Source of the DNA: Hermodice carunculata
Lineage: Eukaryota; Annelida; Polychaeta; Eunicida; Amphinomidae
Direction of reading: 5' to 3'
Assembly: GCA_964020975.1 (NCBI GenBank)
Contig: OZ026618.1
Location: forward strand, 33,817,949 to 33,881,948
DNA: 64,000 nt
Shown here: piece by piece, positions 58,206 through 64,000 of the stretch
Numbering within the stretch: position 1 is the stretch's first letter
How the letters are laid out: every line of letters begins with the position of its first letter
Translations under genes and position numbers: made by a program
The notes under the pieces: generated by a model
Told to the model about the DNA's origin: nothing
The model's database searches: none
The model's input: the letters and a program-made list of their open reading frames with translations, nothing else

Positions 58206-61200
58206 TAATTGTGTTCCCTGGTGGCTTTCCAAACAAATTTGAGCAGATCCTCTTTACACTTCGGGGCGATGTGTGAGATGAAGTGTGTTGAGCACAGTCT
58301 GTCCTATAAACCACTTGTTTATTCAGTCTTGCCCTACAAGGTTATCGTTGGAAAAGATCTAGAAGCACTTTAATTCATCAGTTTCTACAAACAAGTCGTT
58401 AGAGTTTTCAAAAGTTCATATGCTTACAATTTCACATCTATAAATACTGAGTTATCTAACATTAGGACAAAATAATCCCAACATACTACAATTGAAGCAT
58501 ATGAAACACACATTCTGAGTTTTAAGAGGAAAATGGTAAATGTTGCGTCTTCGTATAGCTCATGTGACTAAGTTGCCATTTGGCAAAAAGGAAAGGCTTC
58601 GTTTGATACAAGACTAATTATTAAGAACTTATGCACTGATTTTTTTATTGTGTACACTTGTTTATCTGTTTAAGGTAAATTGTGAGTTTGGCCTTCTGAT
58701 GACAAGGGTTAGTTGTGATACCCGAGCTGTCTTCCAGCTGGATCTGCCCCTACCATGGGTGTTACCAAACACCAAACACAAAATACCAACTATAATCAAT
58801 CATAGCTCAAAATATATTTTCGTCAGGATAATAGATCATACATATGTGTGATCTTCATGCTCCAAAGAATTTACATGTCTCCTGTTTGGGTATGTGTGAG
58901 GTTATTTGAAGAATAAACAATGAAAAGTTGGGGCCACAAGCCATAGACCCCATTAATGTTGATATAAGCCACTGGTTATTTGCAATAAAATCATGATTAC
59001 ATTTGAATCTTAATCCTGACATATTAGCAAGAAAAAGAGGTCGTGCATTTTTTCTTATGTTTGGCTTAGATTTTCCGATTTACACCCTGAAAGTTTGGCG
59101 TTTCATGTTTCCCTTGGTTTTCAAGGATGTTCATGGGATTAGGATACCTGATGATCTATTCGTCACATTGGACCCAGACTAGAAGTTTTTATTCATAATT
59201 GCAGGCGGTCTTTTCCTAATTTATCAGAGGTTAGTTTAAAAGCTCATGGGCTTGTCCCAACGAATAAATCCTATTGATGGACAAGTGTCAGTGTTGCCAT
59301 TTTGTTTTGCAGTTTGGCGTACTGCCACTTGAATTATCCAGCTTGAGCAACTAGACTCCTTTCAAAGGGGCTTATTAAAACAGTGCTTAGGGTGGGTAAA
59401 AATTCCCGCCACTGTGGGTTACTCCAGCCAATTAATATCTGGCCAATTTCACATGTTCTACAAAAACAGAATATCGCATTGTTTTTGCACATTTTTACTT
59501 TTGGCGGGCCATGGCTTGCTGCAGCCGACGGTGGCTAGTGGATAAATGGGGGGGGGGGGGCTTTTCCTCCCCCTTCTTTATTCCGTTTTTACAGATCGTG
59601 CTTTATTGTGTGTTCTCCTACTCCTATTTGTGTACTTTGTCTAATAAGCTGGTCATATATTTTTTTATTTCCCCAATGAGCTTTATTTTTCTGTCCAACC
59701 CGAGTTTTCTATCGGTATTTTGTATGTTTTTTTTTTTCTTTCTTTTTTTTTTTTTTTTGTGTTGTGTTTGTTTTTGTTTTTGTTTTTGTTTTTTTTTTGT
59801 TATTAATTTTTTTTGTTTTTGTTTTTTTTTTTGTTTTTTTTGGTTTTTGGTTTTTGTTTTAGTGTATTTAGTTATATTTATGTTTGTGCTAATTTGGATG
59901 TAATTTTTGTACTTTTATTTCCTCATTCTTGTGGGTTCCATGGTACATTATTATTTACATGGGTATTGTTGATTAAAGTTCTATTTTTTACATCTGTCTT
60001 TGGTGTGCAGGGCCACTGAAGTAATCCATCGCAGTGCAGCTCTTCATGGGACATCGTCTCACCATTCCCACTGGTCCTGAACATTTAACACTTTCCTTCA
60101 TTTTAACTGCAAAAAAAGTAGAATAACCATAATGTAAACCATTAAGGCTGTGATACGTTTGCATGTAGTCATCATTTCACGCTTTCGGCATGCCACCTGA
60201 TTGGGCGGCACAGCCATGATACTAGCTTCTTGTTAGGCCGCTGCTACCTGTAGCCATGTGACCGACTTTTTAGGATGAACGACGGGTGGCTTTCTTCTGA
60301 TAGGCCACTGAAAACCAAATGAATGACATGATGTCCGAAATATTCACATGCCAGTGTGTGTGTTTTTCATCTCATATTACTACTTTAGTCAGGAACTTTA
60401 AATTTTGCTAACTTATACAAACGACATATACCTAGTAAAACTGTTCACACTGGGGCCATTGAAGCCAAACATGGGCATTAGAATGGCCATATTTGGGTGA
60501 TATTCTGGATACCTATGGTGGAGAAATCTATATTTGATGAAACTTTTTATGTTGATACATCATACCAGTAGGAAAAAATAACCACTTTCAGTGATCTTGA
60601 TGGTCATTTTAGTGATCTCGATAGGTCATTTTTTGGCCTTTTCCGTCTTCGTGGCACATCTATAACCAGAAATCGCAAAAAAAAAAAAAAAAAAAAAGTT
60701 ACAAATGTCCCAGGGGTGTTTTGCAACAGTTTATTTCATTTTTCATATATCACAGCAAAATCTTATGTTTTAAAGAAATTACGTCTCTTTGGAATTTTAG
60801 CCAATAAACCCATTGTTGTCGGCCATCTTGGTTGGTGAAATCGAAAATAAGGCTCTGATTTCAAATTGATAGAATTCCATTTATAACTAAGAAACTAACG
60901 TAAACTTTTTCTTCCAAATAATGTACTCTTTTAGCTGCATGCAATGGTGAACATGTTTTAATGAGGAAAGTCGAAGCTTTTCTGATACTTAGAAAAAATG
61001 TCATTTTTACCCAACCTGCTGTTGATCAGTTAGTTTTTGGCTATATACCATGTTTTTTTTTTCATGATCACTCACACAATTTATCGTTTACAACTCAAAT
61101 AGCCATTTTGAGTGAACGTTTCGATATCTAGGTGGAAATTGGCTGAAATATCTGTTTATAGCTACATTTAGATGTTCAAGGTCAATTCAAGGTCAAACGA

Positions 61201-62322
61201 AGGTCATGTTTTATATATTTCTGGCATTATTTCACTACCCTCCAAGTTGCCAAATGTATTCTTCAGTAAACCAAAAAATGGTTATTTGGCTCCATATTGG
61301 TAAAAATATATAAAGCGCCCATGCAAAGGTTTTTATGGTGTGTGCTCGAGGGGAATAATCATTTATGGAATGTATGCTTCTGCAGGGTGATATTTGAGCT
61401 CTGATAACCAAAATAGTATAAAAAAAAAGTTTAATCGTCGTTGTTGAAAACAGGAGGATACCATATGCTATTTGCTTTAATGATCTGCGCAAAAGATAAA
61501 TTGTTCAATAAGCAATGATTCTGATTTTGGTACCAGCACTAGACGCTGATGAATTGGCAGCCTTGTGTCATGGTGAAGGCAAACAGATGATACTACAGAC
61601 AATTCTGTTGCTGGACTTAAATGTTTTAAAATAGCTATACGTTAGAAAGGCCTATCTAGGGCTATCTGTGTCGGTAAGTATAAGCCATATGGATCACTTC
61701 ATCTTGAAAAGGTAGAACAATTTGATTTCTGTGTTGTCTTTTTACTTTTTTCCATTCATGTGTATTATATATTTTCTACAGAAAACATACAAATTTGCCA
61801 AAAAAAAAAAAAAACAACAACATTTTTGTTAATTCGTGTTTACTTGTACACTCCCTCAAGTAAGGGGAATGATATTTGCTTCGTGCTGCATTTCATATTC
61901 ATTCACTGGAATAAAAATGATAACAAAATATGTTATATCTACTTTGGACCTGCAGGTTGCGACTTTTGTTTCTGTGATGGCAATTGGTTTTGGACACACC
62001 TGTGCACCTCAAGTTTTAATATTTTTTGACACTCACCCTTTAAAACTTGCAAGATTTTTTTTTTTTTTTATGTGAATAATGTGTTGCATGTTAAATGATA
62101 CATATGCGTTAAAGTGAAAGTGCAAAATCAGGAAGGTTTTGTTCTTAATATGCCCACTAAATGTCACTTTCACTTTAATGTGCATGTTTATGTATTTTGG
62201 TGTTTTATCATTACACCTTTAAGCCCGATGTGTGGGAAAATTAAAAAAAAAATAAGTAAATATGTTCATCGACACAGACGCAGACACGCACGTATGTATA
62301 CATGTATGCTTATAAGCTATAC

Positions 62323-62392
<70 letters not shown>

Positions 62393-62464
62393 TTGTGTTT
62401 GTGTGTCGGTATTAGTGTGTCTGAGTCTGTGTGTTTGTGTCAAAAGCTTCTTTGCGGTGCTGGT
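58206..62464. other. No gene recognised; T/G tract and simple repeats
   Basis: No exon or element that I can support. Contains a T-rich (TTTTTG)n tract at about 59725-59860, which creates a phenylalanine-rich open frame, a poly(A) run at 60679-60698, and a (TA)n(TG)n tract at about 62322-62391. An open frame at 58648-58851 has no splice support. Confidence 0.45.
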
Positions 62465-63440
62465 TACCCAATTCCGTAGTCTATGCTCTTAACGCTCCGT
62501 AAGAGAACCTATTACTGTCTAACCTATATAAATATGGAAGTATTATTGTTCATATTGCTCGCGTTCTTTTGTGGAATTTTGACATAGGCTGTTTAAGCCC
62601 AAATACATCAAAGGGTCTTGAGAGCGTAAGTACTCAGAACGAGCCTGTACCCCTATATGTCTCTCTGAGCAGCAGCTCCTTGTCGAAGCTAAATATTCAG
62701 CAAAGACCACATAATAAAAAAAAATATCAACGTGTTTAATGATACATTACGTCAAGGAGCGAAGTTCCGATAAGGACAGTTTGACTCTGGAAGTAGAAAC
62801 ACACTGGGACATTATTTCCAGTCCCACAGATTATAAAATAAACCGTTATGGCCAGATCACCTGTAAAAACGCAGGCAAACCCTAACAAGTACTGCAACAA
62901 TAGACATCTTGCCCGAGAAATGTAAAACAAACCATGTGATGACACCTAATTCTTACTTTGAAAGTCTCCGAACAATAAAGACATATCTCGCTGCCAACAT
63001 TGAGTTAATATTTGAACTTAAAGGGTCACTTATGTGACATTTTAGTAAATACTATCAAATCTCAGTTATTGATGATGTTGAGTAAATGTTAACTGAGGTA
63101 TGTCAGTTATGAATGCAAGTCATTAGTATTTAAGTCAAGAACATATTTTCAAAATATATTTGTTTAACCAGATTCTAAGTACAAGTGGGCAAACATGAAA
63201 TATCACAGGCGTCTTGCTACCGATTGTGGAGGGGGAGGGGGGCTGTAAGCTAACAGAAAACATGTGAGCCTTAAATGTCTGAATATAGATGGATATTGAA
63301 ATAGAATGATGCCAACAGATAAAATTATAAATCAAAACAGGCAAGTCTAAATTTCTCAAATTATTGCAGCAAAACTTTTTACCAAACTGTGGATAATAAC
63401 AGAAAAATTTGAAGGACATGTCAAAAAAAAAATAGCATTC
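62465..63440 (-). mobile_element. Second Naiad-like copy, 5'-truncated, 3' region only
   Basis: Read on the - strand this aligns with 52680-54025 along most of its length. It starts with the last codons of the reverse transcriptase (a degraded FGKKFCCNNLRN), passes through one tail unit and continues to the end of the 3' non-coding region. There is only one tail unit, against two in the 52.7-kb copy. Confidence 0.75.
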
Positions 63441-63544
63441 AAGTCAAGAGAACGTGATGACAAAATAATTTTTTGACCATTATTTTAATTAGACAAGCCC
63501 GTTACTGTTGTGGGCTGCTGCTTGCTAACGAGAGCCCCTGGGGG

Positions 63545-63617
<73 letters not shown>

Positions 63618-64000
63618 TTGAATCCCAATTTAATTTCTATGGATATTGTGCAGAGCTCAAACATGAAACACACACAAATGATACCGGTCATATCACCTTC
63701 GTCATCCCTGGTTTCGAAATTAATAAATGTACATCATGCTGAACGTCATGGACATCTCATGAAAAATGATTTTTATTTTTATAAAGCTTAACCAGTAAAC
63801 CAGGCCTACGATCTGTAATGCCAGTGTAAAATTGAGCCACAACATGATTTGATTTGAATAATGAATTAATAATATATATTGCAGAAAAAAAATTTACTGG
63901 CACTGACGTGAAGCAGCAGATCCAAGAACATTCCAAAGTATAAACACTTCTTTAACATCATTCGGGCACAATCTGCCCTCATGAGTTTTTTTTTTTTTTC
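63441..64000. other. (TA)n tract; no gene
   Basis: A (TA)n run of about 70 bases at 63546-63614, then AT-rich sequence to the end of the window. Confidence 0.6.

Noticed and set aside
59511-59903. 130-codon phenylalanine-rich open frame (+)
   Set aside because: Product of a T/G-rich tract; no splice sites or homology.

Overview
The window is animal nuclear DNA: AT-rich, packed with microsatellites, with intron-split genes and layered retroelements. Extracellular MAM and C-type lectin modules, Penelope-like and BEL elements and long (TA)n/(CT)n tracts suggest a marine invertebrate. A lophotrochozoan such as a mollusc is my guess, but the sequence does not fix the phylum.

The main host gene runs on the + strand from 20110 to at least 55935. 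I see a signal-peptide exon (20110-20188), two possible small module exons (22825-22914, 23218-23493), three exons of a MAM domain (26225-26286, 27634-27887, 35443-35509), two exons of a related cysteine/tryptophan module (36104-36346, 36934-37206), and a C-type lectin domain split over 40487-40669 and 55705-55935. Nearly all module borders are phase 1, as expected for exon-shuffled secreted proteins. The exon for the MAM N-terminus was not found. Two exon-like stretches on the - strand (8452-8642, 7069-7217) may belong to a second host gene.

The introns are a stack of mobile elements. A canonical Penelope-like element (about 9780-17130, -) holds a slightly 5'-truncated LINE (about 11241-15957, -). 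A BEL/Pao LTR fossil (28163-35415, -) sits in the intron that splits the MAM domain, flanked by a 5-bp duplication, with both splice sites intact. A second Penelope-like element, of the permuted type with GIY-YIG before the reverse transcriptase (Naiad-like), starts near 42240. It is cut at 44532 and resumes at 52109. The 7.6-kb insert between these points has its own inverted termini, a 3-bp target duplication and a multi-exon gene I do not recognise. It is the best candidate for an undescribed element here.

Inside that insert lie two hairpin MITEs, several duplicated blocks, a 200-base assembly gap (49501-49700) and a 0.7-kb array of about two dozen 20-bp imperfect palindromes. A separate MITE at 37349-38744 has the same design with a different 20-bp palindrome. 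The right end holds a three-monomer satellite of about 175 bp interrupted by a pogo-like MITE (57171-58001) and a second, inverted Naiad-like tail (62465-63440). The first 7 kb and much of 58.2-62.4 kb show no gene I can support.
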